A stretch of DNA of 64,000 bases from Temnothorax longispinosus. Lineage: Eukaryota; Arthropoda; Insecta; Hymenoptera; Formicidae. A program made the translations under genes and the position numbers. Shown here one piece after another: positions 11,994 to 24,896 of the stretch. Position 1 is the first letter of the stretch, and the number at the start of each line of letters is the position of its first letter. The DNA lies in NCBI RefSeq assembly GCF_030848805.1, contig NC_092359.1, positions 7,448,623 to 7,512,622 on the forward strand. Reading direction: 5' to 3'. A model generated the notes under the pieces. It made no database searches, had not been told where the DNA came from, and worked only from the letters and a program-made list of their open reading frames with translations.

Positions 11994-13394
11994 TCAGTCC
12001 TCCTGCACTTGTACACGCAGCTGTTCGATTTCAACTTCGCTACTCACAGAGCGATCTTGTCAGAATGGGAACGTTTTCGTCTGTTTTGTTCCAATTCTTT
12101 TTCCATTTTATCTAACAGCGAGTCGTTATGGGCGAGTGTGCTTGGATCGGCGTCTCCCGCAACGAAAAATGAATCCTAAAATCAAAATATATATTTCGTT
12201 ATAATTTATCGTATATATAAAAATGAAATGCGCGATTGCTCGTATATCGCTCGCCAATTCGAGATTATCTATCTCGATCTTTATCTAAGATTGTAATACA
12301 TCCGATAATATACGTACATAAACATATGAATCTTGCGCTCGTGGCGAAAACTGCGAGTAGATCTCTATATCAGGAACGGGTGATCGCGGTTCCCTGAAAT
12401 GAAAGTTTAATTGCAGATAATGCACGTGCATGTCTTGATCTTGCGGAATTTGTGTATGGCTCACGAAATCCGCGATATCCTCGTCATCTGTAACAAAGAC
12501 TTCGTCCGAACTAGCGGTAATATCTACCTCCGCCTCATCATCTATAAATTCGTTTCTGGCATTGTTTTCACGTTTGAGCCTATGTCAGTTTTTCCGTGCG
12601 ATCTTTCCCTTCAACGAAAAGATTTGCTTTGGCGCATCAGAGCGAGATCTTACAAGATTTTTATCTTCTGGTATAAGATGAATGTCACTACTTCTCACGC
12701 ACCTATACTTGTTGAAATCAGCACATTCACACGATTGTTCCGAAAATCTTCCAATGCTTTTATTTGTTGCTTCTGCTTCTGACCAGCTTGGCCAACAAAC
12801 ATCTGTGGTCTAATTATCGGTTTTGATTGCAAGAGCAAAATATAGAGATCTCATTGACTATGTCTCTGTACTGAAGATTCATGGAGTATTAAATTTTCGG
12901 TATATGAATTAAGTACTTTTCTATATTATAATTTCCAAAGGTTAAGTGAATAGCATATGTTATATATATATATATATAAATTTACTATTAAACATAGACG
13001 TTAAAACCTGTCAATTCTATCATATCAACGCTGGGAATCCCCATTATTTCGTAGCACGCGTCGATCTGCTGAGCGACCAGAGGTTTTGTTGGTGCCAAAA
13101 ATATAATTTTTCCATGCGAATACCACCTCCAGAAATTGTACATCACAATGGCGACGATGAAGGTATTTCCCAAACCTGTCGTAAAATTGAAGACAAAAAT
13201 AATTTTATATTTGACTGATTGCGCGATTAGCAAGGGGTGCAACTGACCAGGGCATTGCGATATAAAGCAGATTGAACTATGTTATACCGGTACTGGCGGA
13301 CCGGATAATTTTCTGGATATATTCAGGTGTTTCCAGCTGAGAGATCGAATCCCTTGGTCTCCGACTGAAGCGAAACAGTATTCTGCGACTTCAT
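11994..13394 (-). pseudogene. FANCM pseudogene, unit A (heavily deleted)
   Basis: Compared with intact FANCM at 28541-33787, it keeps a shortened terminal exon (11994-12170) and the last part of the large exon up to about 12644. There it jumps straight to the exon encoding the second helicase half (12645-12850, with the VGQAGQKQKQQIKALEDF region). It then jumps at a TA repeat (about 12961-12979) to the Walker A exon (13004-13170) and exon 1. Walker A is damaged (GLGN in place of GLGK), the end of exon 1 is truncated, and exon 1 has TGG changed to TGA after AGNT. It cannot encode a helicase. Confidence 0.88.
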
Positions 13395-14179
13395 CTTCGC
13401 GGGATCTCGTTCGATCTACGCACTCCGAACCCGGCAGATCGGCAGATATAACTTTTCAACATAATCGACATTAATTTAAAAGAATAAACGTCTATCCGAG
13501 GGAAACGGTGCACGACATGACAACGATCATATGAGTACTCCGGAGACTCGCGATTCACGTGGGCATGCACCTTTACGACATGCTCGTTACGACGCACGTG
13601 AAAGTTCTTCTTGAAAATAGAGTACTGCATAATCTTAAAACATATTTTTCACAATCTCGACACACGCATCCCCCGTGAAAGAAAAAACAATGTAAACAAT
13701 GTAAACTTGTATCAATTGTTACGTGTGAAGTCGATGTTTTGTTTGGTTTTGTTCGAATATAAACTGCGCATTGGCAGCATAATCAAGCGTGACGATGCGA
13801 AAGGTGGGAAACAACCGCACTCATTAAAGTAAACGAAAAATCCCGATAATCAAATGATATCATACTTTGTAAACGTCAGCGAGTTCAGGATGTGAGAACA
13901 ATAGGGACATTAAGGATTTCGTGGTGACGCCGCCGAGTAAAAATGTAAATCGACAAGAAAATGCTTTATCATTTATATTATTGAAACATTTCGCTCGTAT
14001 ACAGACATCGTTGCAGAAGATCGTTGTCTAATATATATAATTTAGTCGCGATGCACAGAAAAAGCCATCTAACACTATGTATAAATAAGTGTACATAATG
14101 ATGAATAAATCAGATGTTAAATGCAAAAAAGTTTAAAAAATTTGATAAAAAGTACATAAATCATATTAAAAAGCATTGT

Positions 14180-15239
14180 TCATTGTCCCACTTCCCTCTT
14201 TTGCTTCACATTGGCCAAGGCGTAGTTGTCCATCGCCCTCATGAGTATCTCGGTGAGCTCGTTCAAGTATGGGTACTCGTTCGGCGAGTACGAATGGACC
14301 ATTCTTCTTCTTCTTCCTCCACTCTGCTGCGCAAACAATCAAATCATTAAGCCAAAGTTACCTATTTGAATAAACATAGAAGCTTACACTTCATCTATTA
14401 TTCATATAAATAATTGCCATTATTTGGATCCATTCGCGGTTGTGCATTAGAATCAAGAATTACTCCGTATAATTGGCGAAACATAATCACGACGTAAGAA
14501 ACATAAAAATAAATCAATTAAATGAGAGAAAGAGAGAGAGAGAAAGAGAGAGAGAGAAAGATCAAAGATATAATAGAGCAAGAATATAAATGAGACAACG
14601 ATGATATAGTGTATCGATTGACCACGACCTTATTTTTATTATTACTTTCATTTTTGAGTGGATTTTGAAAAAAAAAGAAGGATTAATTCAAAGAGTTTAT
14701 AATTAAAGAAAATGGTTCGCGCTAATTTATTCAACAAGTCTAATACTGTATAAATATTTTAATATCGCTTTGGAAAAAAATGTCAAAACAAAAAATATTT
14801 TTAAATTTACAAATCAAGTTCTCATTAAAGTTCATCCACGACAAAGACAAATGATAGCTTTGGAGGTTTTGAAAACGCTTCGAGAACTGCTTGAAAAAAA
14901 GAAATAAATAAATGTATTCTGCCTTACCTCCGAAACTCCTAATTTCTTTAAAACCGTATCGCAGACTGAAGTGTACTGGCAAATCAGGCCGACAGTGGAC
15001 GTGGAGATTAAAACTGCTCCCAAAGCTTTCAAACTGTAGACAGCCAATTTGTAGACATAAGGCTTCAAGGATTCCTCCGGTATCTTAAAGCCCTCTAAGT
15101 AATAAGAATTGTTGTTTTGCGCAGGATTCGTGCTTGCAGTTGTTGCCTGTCTGGTCTCTCTGTTCGCATGATATACTGGCGAGACGATTCCCGCACATCC
15201 AACAGCAATCAGACAACTAATGATCACCGCGCGATACAT
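14180..15239 (-). CDS. Small secreted protein, tandem paralogue 2 (152 aa), family not recognised
   Basis: Exons 15239-14928 (104 codons) and 14326-14180 (48 codons plus stop), phase 0. It has the same plan as its paralogues: signal peptide MYRAVIISCLIAVGCAG, the RETRQATTASTNPAQNNN block, hydrophobic LGAVLISTSTVGLICQY, basic GGRRRM and a conserved tail (SPNEYPYLNELTEILMRAMD). Its linker between the Asn-rich block and the hydrophobic segment is the shortest of the four (SYYLEGFKIPEESLKPYVYK). The frame is intact and the splice sites are conserved. The function is unknown. Confidence 0.82.
14524..14560. repeat. (GA)n microsatellite, unit B
   Basis: Interrupted GA run, shorter than the unit A counterpart. 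Confidence 0.9.
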
Positions 15240-15543
15240 CTTCTCTCACTTTGTAGAATATTGGACCTGCAAAAATTTTGTAGGAGCACTTTGAGATCTG
15301 TCCAAAAGAAGAGATAAATAAATGTTTAAAACTCAATCACCGATCAGTTATAGCTAAATATATAAATTGTAAATAACTGCAGCGCAACGTTGTTCTTTAA
15401 TTATTTAATCGTTAACTGTTTTAGTTATTGATTCAATTTCTGTGGAGAACACTTCGTACTTGCAAGACACTGCCTCTTTAACGATCCCGGGGTAATTTCC
15501 CTCGGCAAGACGTTGTAACTAAACGCGACAGCTTGCGTTCCGC

Positions 15544-15552
15544 CCTTATATA
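15544..15552 (-). promoter_or_regulatory. TATA box of small secreted gene, unit B
   Basis: TATATAAGG on the minus strand in the same conserved promoter block as unit A, with the same downstream untranslated exon. Confidence 0.7.
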
Positions 15553-18500
15553 GTTTGCGTTTGTACCTGTACAAATGTAACTTTACTGATATTTTGTCTG
15601 TCCATTTGCTAATGGTATGACTCTCGCATCTAAAACAATGCATTCTGTACCTTAACAATATCTTGCCCAATTGTCTTGCGTATCGTACTTATCGGTATAT
15701 CTATGCATTGACATTTCTAGATAAACATATGGCACTTGCATCAGGCGCATTGTTTTACACTGAAACAGCATCGTTATGGCTAAACCAATTAGCGACATTT
15801 CAGAATACTTTACAATATTGCGCAATTACTTAATACGCAACTTTGCCTCTTACCATTGAAAATAACATATTGATTATGGCAAATTTAAAGCAGACGTTAT
15901 TGGCAGATCCATAAATTTATTATGAGTCATTGACGCAACGAAAGCTTAAACGGATGTAAGCTATGAAGATGTACATCGCCATCGGAAAACGTGTGATAAT
16001 TAACATTAGATTTTTCAATGGATGACGAGGAAAAATATATTTTGGACGGGAAATCACATGTTTCACGCGAAAAGAGATACGGAGATACGCCGTCGTTCAT
16101 AAATCACTGTGTTATCTGATTAAAGATAGATCTTTACACGATTTTATTACAAAAAACGTCGCTGTACAAAAATACATATGAATCTTTAACGAATATTCAC
16201 ATTGTGTACATATGAAAATAAATTTCTGCGCTCCATAACTTATCGTCAACGCATCACAGTTTGATTTCATTTGCATTCATTCATAGTCAGTCCTCCTGCA
16301 CTTGTACACGCAGCTGTTCAATTTCATCTTCGTTACTCACAGAGCGATTTAAGAAATTCGTCTTTTTCTTTTTGGTGTGTTTCGTATTCTTGTCAAAATG
16401 GGAACGTTTTCGTCTGTTTTGTTCCAATTCCTTTTCCATTTTATCTAATAGCAAGTCGTTATGGGCGAGTGTGCTTGGCTCAACGTCTCCCGCAACGCAA
16501 AATAAATCCTAAAATCAAAATATAAGATATTTCGTTATAATTTATAGTATATATAAAAATCAAATGCGCGATTGCTCGTAAATCGCTCGCCAATTCGAGA
16601 TTATCTATCTCGATCTTTATCTAAGATTGTAATACATCCGATAACATATACGTACATAAACATATAAATCTTGCGCTCGTGGCGAAAACTGCGAGTAGAT
16701 TTCTATATCAGGAACGGGTGTTCGCGGTTCCCTGAAATGAAAGGCGCCTGGTCTCTTTATCGGGCTCTTAATAGTTTGCAGATAATGCGCGTGCATGTCT
16801 TGATCTTGCGGGATTTGTGTATGGCTCACAAAATCCGCGATATCCTCGTCATCTGTAACAAAGACTTCGTCCGAACTAGCGGTGGTATCTACCTCCGCCT
16901 CATCATCTATAAATTCGTTTCTGGCATTGTTTTCACGTTTGAGCCTATGTGAGTTTTTCCGTGCGATCTTCAACGAAGAGATTTGTTTTGGCGCATCAGA
17001 GCGAGATCTTAAAAGATTTTTATCTTCTGTGTTGTTCACATATTTATCAGGTGCTTTGAAGAAACTCAAATCTACCCGAGTATCCGAACCTAATTGCTGG
17101 GCCTTATTTCGATTCAAAGATAATTTCGGACGTCTATCAGCCTTCGGCGTTGATATGCCACACGGTTTCAAAAATTTCAATGTATTATCGGAGTTTTTCA
17201 ATATATTATCAAAATAATCGTTTCTAATTTCTGAGTTTCTCGATGTACTGAGCATGCAAATATCGTTTCCCAAATTTTTCGATGAGTTGCGAAAATAACA
17301 GCTTTCAAGCTCATTAAATTTTTTAGCATTATCCTCTGTAATCATAAAGTCTTCGTCGGAATCATCTAGGAAAACGCGATCTTGTTTAACAGTACGTGCT
17401 TTAGCAGCAGAATTGCAATAAATATTTGATAACGTGATATTGTCTGTTCTCGAACTCGTATCGCTTTTCCCAACTTTAATTTCATTTTTAGTATTGACTG
17501 AAATCCAGCTACTACTTTCTTCGTTAGTCGATTCTTCTTTACTTACTGTCCTTGATGTTTTCAAATGTTTTTTCCCTCGTGCTATTTCGCTAATAGCTTG
17601 AGTTATGGATAACAGGCTCTCTTCTGTTTTGGAATTACGCATTAATCTATTTTTATTTGAGTCGTACTTAACAAATTCGCTTATATCATCGCTATTAAAA
17701 TCAACATCTTGTATTTCATTTATAAAAATTACAATTTTTTTCATTTGATAAGGTTCAACGAGTTATATAGATGCTGATAGATTTTGATTAGTTTTAGCAA
17801 CATTATCTTCTTTATGAAAAGTATCAACGTTAATCTCATGCGTCACATTGGTTTCTCCTGCATTAATTGAAACGTTTGAAGAATTTAGAGATTTTGTATT
17901 TCGCAATTCTATATCATCTTTATCTTCTAAGTTGTCTTCGACTGAACTAAATGACTCATTTAATATGTTTTCAAATATGGAAGGTTCCAAGTCTTCTAGT
18001 GCATTAGTTGACAATTCGGAGTTCGTGCCAGTTATAATTTTATTATTTTCTTTCATTTCAGATGTAGAAGCTTTATTCGTGTTAATCGAATTTATCTCCA
18101 TATCTGTAATTCGTTGGTTTAGATACGAAACTGCTGCTTCATTCGAGTCGGAACTCTCATCAAGTATTGTATATCTTCGAATCTTATTTCACCGTTATCA
18201 ACACCCTTCTCATTTCGTATAGTGCACTAAATGTTATCGTCATCAACATTAATATAATCATTAGCGTCATAAATATTCTCATCTTTATTGTCTTTACATT
18301 GTATTGATAAAATATTTTCATAGTCCTTACATTGCGTTAAATTATCTTCCGTTAAGAAAGCTAAACTATTAAGAATTTCTATGTATATTAGGCACTACAA
18401 AATTGAATAAATCTTTAATTGGTTTTGGCGCAGGAATGTAAATCGTATCCATTTCCGGCACAGCTTCAGAAGACATTTCTTCCTCTGACTTCTTTACTGC

Positions 18501-18686
18501 GCATAATGTCAGGAAATCGAGCTCCGCATTATCATCAGTTAACAGTTTAACATTATTAGAATTTATCTTATTTTGCGTTAACTGAGTAAGAATATTGCAT
18601 CTATTATCCCGGTTCTGTTCGTCACATTTACCATCGGTAAGAAATTTCATCATTGACGGTTGACCAATATTTCCTTTTTTAGGTAA

Positions 18687-18826
18687 GGGCCGGTCTCACA
18701 GTCTCCGATTAACGTGATTCTCCGATTAAACTCACTCTGCATCTCTTTCTAACTATCCCTCTAGAAAGAGACGAAGAGTGAGTTTAATCGAAGAATCACG
18801 TTAATCGGAGACTGTGAGACCGGCCC
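18687..18826. mobile_element. 140-bp palindromic MITE, GGGCCGGTCT ends
   Basis: Near-perfect inverted repeat of about 52 bp per arm, starting GGGCCGGTCTCACAGTCTCC. It is flanked by the direct 3-bp duplication TAA (18684-18686 and 18827-18829). Units C and D have the uninterrupted sequence TTTTAGGTAAGTCTGTG at this site. A 3-bp TWA duplication suggests a PIF/Harbinger-type mover (inference). Confidence 0.9.
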
Positions 18827-18846
18827 TAAGTCTGTGAAATAAATAA

Positions 18847-18868
18847 ATATATATATATATATATATAT
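18847..18868. repeat. (TA)n microsatellite, unit B
   Basis: TA run in the intron before the large FANCM exon. It is longer in units C (about 24858-24893) and D (about 30941-30976). Confidence 0.9.
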
Positions 18869-20239
18869 CTTTAAAAAAAAATAAAAAAAAGTAAATCTAT
18901 TTTGATAAATATAACATAGCTGCGAAGGAAGATGGGAATTAAAAGAATTCATAAAACTTACTTTCTTTCTGTTTCACCTCAGATGCTTCATTCTTCTTTT
19001 AACATTTTTCCTGTATCCTTTACTTTTTAGATTTGGTGTTTTTGGTAGTACTGTAATGTGTATCTCATGACATTCCGGAGTAAATTGATCTGGTATCATT
19101 CTAGGATTATTATCGTATAAAGAGGAGACTATATATTGCTTGTGTTCAATATTTTATTGTTCAGAGAGTCTCTCCTGGAAAGGGTAGACTTCAAATTCTG
19201 CAAAGTATGTATTTCCGTTAAAATGCATGTACAAAAAATTAGAAAATCGTCAAGTCTTCAGTTACCTCGTATTCCTTCCATCTGTACCAAGAACAAATTA
19301 TATGACCATCTCTTTCTACGATCTCATGTTCTACGATTACACATGTACTTAAAAATAAAATGCCAAGATGGAAATTTTTGAAAATATTAAATAATATCAA
19401 ATTAAATAATAATACATATACAATAAATAATAATAATACATATACATATACAATAATAATTTTTAAAAATCTCTATTATGACCATAGAAATGCAATCGCA
19501 ATGAAGCTGTGGGCGCAACCAAGTTTATTTTCAATAAATTTCTTTCAAGTAATTGTTGAGAAATATGTAAAGAAATTAAAAACGATTTACGAAGATAAAA
19601 TACATCATTTAATTACATATATTTGCAAGAAAAAATGTGCGTTAACTTGTTGGTATTTAACTGCTTAATTTAAATGTTTATAGTTAATTGCTTAGTGCTG
19701 TTCCTTTTAAGGTTTTTCTTTACAGATAAAATACAAAGTAAGGAACGCGTAACATTGACTTATGTCTGACATTCATATTTTTATACCGACTTTAGAATAC
19801 CTAGAATGTTTATATTATCTAACAAAAGGTTGTCTGGCAGCATAATCAAGCGTGACGATGCGAAAGATGGGAAACAACCGCACTCTTGCAAGTAAACGAA
19901 AAATCCCGATAATCAAATGGTATCATACTTTGTAAACGTCAGCGAGTACATGATGTGAGAACAGTATAGGGACGTTAAGGATTTCGTGGTGACGCCGCCG
20001 AGTAAAAATATAAATCGACAAAAAAATGCTTTATCATTTATATTATTGAAACGTATCGCTCGTATACAAACATCGTTGCAGAAGATCGTTGTCCAATATA
20101 TATAATTTAGTAGCGATACACAGGAAAAGCCATCTAACTATATATAAAGTGTACATAATGATGAATAAATCAGATGTTAAATGCAAAAAAGTTTAAAAAA
20201 TTTGATAAAAAGTACATAAATCATATTAAAAAGCATTGT

Positions 20240-20578
20240 TCATTGTCCCACTTCCCTCGTTTGCTTCACATTGTCCAAGGCGTAGTTGTCCATCGCCCTC
20301 ATGAATATCTCGGTGAGCTCGTTCAAGTATGGGTACTCGTTCGGCGAGTACGAATGGACCATTCTTCTTCTTCTTCCTTCACTCTGCTGCGCAAACAATC
20401 AAATCATTAAGCCAAAGTTACCTATTTGAATAAACATAGAAGCTTACACGCTTCATCTGTTATTCATATAAATAATTGCCATTATTTGTCCATTCGCGGT
20501 TGTGCATTAGATTCAAGAATTACTCCGTATAATTGGCGAAACATAATCACGACGTAAGAAATATAAAAATAAATCAAT

Positions 20579-20633
<55 letters not shown>

Positions 20634-21388
20634 TCAAAGATATAATGGAGCAAGAATATAAATGAGACAACGATGATATGATATAGTGTATCGACTGATT
20701 ACGACCTTATTTTTATTATTACTTTCATTGTTGAGTGGATTTTGATAAAAAGAAGAAGGATTAATTCGAAGAGTTTATAATTAAAGAAAATGGTTCGCGC
20801 TAATTTATTCAACAAGTCTAATACTGTATAAATATTTTAATATCGCTTTGGAAAAAAATGTCAAACGTAAAGTATTTTTAAATTTACAAATCAAGTTCTC
20901 ATTAAAGTTCATCCACGACAAAAACAAATGATAGCTTTGGAGGTTTTGATAACGCTTCGAGAGCTGCTTGAAAAGAAGAAATAAATAAATGTATTCTGCC
21001 TTACCTCCAAAGCTGCTAATTTCAAATAAGTGCAGACCGAAGTGTACGAGCAAATCAGGCCGGCAGCGGACGTGGTGAGGAAGACTGCTCCTAAACTTTG
21101 CAACAAATAATTGCTAGTGTATTTACTGTAGAGAAAAAATTCGTAGAGGTAAGGCTTCAAGCGGGACAAAAATGACGGGCTGTCTTCCGTCTCAGCAAGA
21201 GATGTTCCTGTCGGGGCGGGGGCGGTCGGATCCGGAAAGCCCTGCATGTAATAAAAATTGTTGTTTTGCGCAGGATTCGTGCTTGCAGTTGTTGCCTGTC
21301 TGGTCTCTCTGTTCGCATGATATCCTGGCGAGACGATTCCCGCACATCCAACAGCAATCAGACAACTGATGATCACCGCGTGATACAT
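20240..21388 (-). CDS. Small secreted protein, tandem paralogue 3 (176 aa), family not recognised
   Basis: Exons 21388-21005 (128 codons) and 20386-20240 (48 codons plus stop), phase 0. Signal peptide MYHAVIISCLIAVGCAG, then the shared RETRQATTAST block. A longer linker is rich in Pro (DPTAPAPTGTSLAETED) and is followed by FLSRLKPYLYEFFLYS. Then come hydrophobic LGAVFLTTSAAGLICSYT and the conserved tail with SPNEYPYLNELTEIFMRAMD. The exon 1 end (TYLKLAALE) is shared with paralogue 4, whereas paralogues 1 and 2 end DTVL.KLG.SE. This suggests two subgroups. The function is unknown. Confidence 0.82.
20584..20632. repeat. (GA)n microsatellite, unit C
   Basis: GA run with one interruption at the conserved position. 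Confidence 0.9.
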
Positions 21389-21693
21389 CTTCTCTCACTT
21401 TGTAGAATATTGGACCTGCAAAAATTTTGTAGGAGCACTTTGAGATCTGTTCAAAAAGAAGAGATAAATAAATGTTTAAAACTCAATCACCGATCAGTTA
21501 TAGCTAAATATTTAAATTGTAAATAATTGCAGCGCAACGCTGTTCTTTAATTATTTAATCGTTAACTATTTTAGTTATTGATTCAATTTCTGTGGAGAAC
21601 ACTTCGTACTTGCAAGACACTGCCTCTTCAACGATCCCGGGGTAATTTCCCTCGGCAAGACGTTGTAACTAAACGCGACAGCTTGCGTTCCGC

Positions 21694-21702
21694 CCTTATA
21701 TA
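21694..21702 (-). promoter_or_regulatory. TATA box of small secreted gene, unit C
   Basis: TATATAAGG on the minus strand in the conserved promoter block. Confidence 0.7.
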
Positions 21703-22434
21703 GTTTGCGTTTGTACCTGTACAAATGTAACTTTACTGATATTTTGTCTGTCCATTTGCTAATGGTATGACTCTCGCATCTAAAACAATGCATTCTGTAT
21801 CTTAACAATATCTTGCCTAATTGTCTTGCGTTATCGGTATATCTATGCATTGACATTTCTAGATAAACATATGGCACTTGCATCAGGCGCATTGTTTTAC
21901 ACTGAAACAGCATCGTTATGGGTAAACCAATTAGCGACATTTCAGAAAATTTTACATTACAATATTGCGCAATTACTTAATACGCTACTTTGCCTCTTAC
22001 CATTGAAAATAACATATTGATTATGGCAAATTTAAAGCAGACGTTATTGGCAGATCCATAAATTTATTATGAGTCATTGACGCAACGAAAGCTTAAACGG
22101 ATGTAAGCTATGAAGATGTGCATCGCCATCGGAAAACTTGTGATAATTAACATTAGATTTTTCAATGGATGACGAGGAAAAATATATTTTAGACAGGAAA
22201 TCACGCGTTTCACGCGAAAAGAGATACGGAGATACGCCGTCGTTCATAATCACTGTGTTATCTGATTAAATATAAATATCTTTACACGATTTTATTACAA
22301 AAAACGTCGCTGTACAAAAATGCGTATGAATCTTTAACGAATATTCATATTCTGTACATATAAAAATAAATTTCTGCGCTCCATAACTTGTCGTCAACGC
22401 ATCACAGTTTGATTTCATTTTCATTCGTTCATAG

Positions 22435-24858
22435 TCAGTCCTCCTGCACTTGTACACGCAGCTGTTCAGTTTCATCTTCGCTACTCACAGAGCGATTTAA
22501 GACATTCGTCTTTTTCTTTTTAGTGTGTTTCGTATCCTTGTCGGAATGGGAACGTTTTCGTCTGTTTTGTTCCAATTCTTTTTCCATTTTATCTAATAGC
22601 GAGTCGTTATGGGCGAGTGTGCTTGGCTCAACGTCTCCCGCAACGCAAAATGAATCCTAAAATCAAAATATAAGATATTTCGTTATAATTTAGCGTATAT
22701 ATAAAAATGAAATGCGCGATTGCTCGTATATCGCTCGCCAATTCGAGATTATCTATCTCGATCTTTATCTAAGATTGTAATACATCCGATAATATACGTA
22801 CATAATCATATGAATCTTGCGCTCGTGGCGAAAACTGCGAGTAGATCTCTATATCAGGAACGGGTGACCGCGGTTCCCTGAAATGAAAGGGGCCCGGTCT
22901 CTTTATCGGGCTCTTAATAGTTTGCAGATAATGCGCGTGCATGTCTTGATCTTGCGGGATTTGTGTATATGGCTCACGAAATCCGCGATATCCTCGTCAT
23001 CTGTAAAAACTTCGTCCAAACTAGCGGTGGTATCTACCTCCGCCTCAACATCTATAATTAAATTCGTTTCTGGCATTGTTTTCACGTTTTCACGTTGTGA
23101 TGAGTATTTCCGTGCGATCTTTTCCTTCAACGAAGAGATTTGTTTTGGCACATCAGAGCGAGATCTTGAAAGATTTTTATCTTCTGTGTGGTTCACATAT
23201 TTATCAGGTGCTTTGAAGAAACTCAAATCTACCCGAGTATCCAAACCTAATTGCTGGGCCTTATTTCGATTCAAAAATAATTTCGGACGTCTATCAGCTT
23301 TCGGCGATATGCCGCACGGTTTTAAAAATTTCAATATATTATCGGAATAACTGTCTTCAATTTTCAAGTTTTTCGATATATTACCAAATAATCGTTTCTA
23401 ATTTCTGAGTTTCTCGATGTACTGGGCATTCAGATAATATCGTTTTTCAAATTTTTCGATGAGTTGTGAAAATAACAGCTTTCAAGCTCATTAAATTTTT
23501 TAGCATTATCCTCTGTAATCATAAAGTCTTCGTCGAAATCATCTAAGAAAACGTGATCTTGTTTAACAGTACGTGCTTTAGCAGCAGAATTGCAATAAAT
23601 GTTTGATAACGTGATGTTGTCTGTTCTCGAACTCGTGTCGTTTTTCCCAGCTTTAATTTCATTTTTAGTATTGACTGAAATCCAGCCACTACTTTCTTCG
23701 TTAGTCGATTCTTCTTTACTTACTGTCCTTGATATTTTCAAATGTTTTTTCCCTCGTGCTATTTCGCCAATAGCTTGAGTTATGGATAACAAACTCTCTT
23801 CTGTTTTGGAATTACGCATTGATCTATTTTTATTTGAGTCATTCTTAACAAATTCGCTTATATCATCATCGCTATTAAAATCAACATCTTGTATTTCATC
23901 TATAAAACTTACAATTTTTTTCATTTGATAAGGTTCAACGAGTTTCATAGATGCTGATAGATCTTGATTTGTTTTAGCAACATTATCTTCGTTATGAAAA
24001 ATATCAACGTTAGTCTCATGCGTCATATTGGTTTCTTCTGCATTAATAGAAACGTTTGAAGAATTTGGAGATTCTGTATTTCCCAATGCTGTATTATCCT
24101 TATCTTCTAAATCTAAATCGTCTCCGACTGAACTAAATGATTCATTTAATATGTTTTCATATATGAAAGGTTCCAGGTCTTCTAGGGCATTAGTTGACAA
24201 TACGGTGTTCGTGCCAGTTATAATTTCATTATTTTCTTTCATTTCAGATGTAGAAGCTTTATTCGTGTTAATCGAATTTATCTCCATATCTGTAATTCGT
24301 TGGTTTAGATACGAAACTGCTGCTTCATTCGAGTCGAAACTCTCATCAAGTATATCTTCGAATCTTATTTCACCGTTATCAACACTCTTCTCATTTCGTA
24401 TAGTGCACCAAACGTTATCGTCATCAACATTAATATAATCATTAGCGTCATAAATATTCTCATTGTCTTTACATTGTATTGATAAAATATTTTCATAGTC
24501 TTTATACATTGCGTTAAATTATCTTCCGTTAAGAAAACTAAACTATTAAGAATTTCTATATTAGGCATTACAAAATTGAACAAATCTTTAATTGGTTTTG
24601 GCGCAGGAATGTAAGTCGTATCCATTTCCGGCATAGCTTCAGAAGACATTTCTTCCTCTGACTTCTTTACTGCGCATAATGTCAAGAAATCGAGCCCCAT
24701 TATCATCAGTTAACAGTTTGACATTATTAGGATTTATCTTATTTTGCGTTAACTGAGTATTGCATCTATTATCCCGGTTCTGTTCGTCACATTTACTATC
24801 GATAAGAAATTTCAGCATTGACGGTTGACCAATATTTCCTTTTTTAGGTAAGTCTGTG

Positions 24859-24896
<38 letters not shown>

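Larger units (their letters stand above)
8188..13769. repeat. Tandem array unit A
   Basis: Leftmost of four direct units. It begins where TCTCATGTTCTACGATTACA starts, a sequence shared with the starts of units C and D. It contains the small secreted gene (9114-10243), a 657-bp TTAA-flanked palindromic element found in no other unit, and a heavily deleted FANCM copy that still reaches the FANCM 5' flank. Its right edge joins FANCM upstream sequence (ending AAACTGCGC) to GGCAGCATAATCAAGCG of unit B. Confidence 0.85.
13770..19314. repeat. Tandem array unit B
   Basis: Second unit. It lacks the first 500 bp or so of the unit A start, beginning at GGCAGCATAATCAAGCGTGA. It contains a small secreted gene, a FANCM copy truncated at the helicase motif VI exon, and a 140-bp MITE. 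It is closely similar to units A, C and D by eye across several kilobases, including non-coding sequence. Confidence 0.85.
16287..19314 (-). pseudogene. FANCM pseudogene, unit B (truncated and frameshifted)
   Basis: It holds the terminal exon, the large C-terminal exon (about 16640-18690) and the preceding exon (about 18970-19210), ending in a scrap of the motif VI exon. The large exon is broken into at least three frames (16617-17744, 17763-18101 and 18369-18653). One break is an in-frame stop near 17762, where a Phe-Met context in the intact gene became Leu-Tyr-Ile-stop. A 140-bp MITE sits at its 5' splice region. No helicase core is present. Confidence 0.9.

Noticed and set aside
16617..24709. 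FANCM-like frames of 375 and 359 aa as separate genes
   Set aside because: They are pieces of one exon of truncated FANCM copies with frameshifts and no helicase core or start, so they are annotated as pseudogenes.
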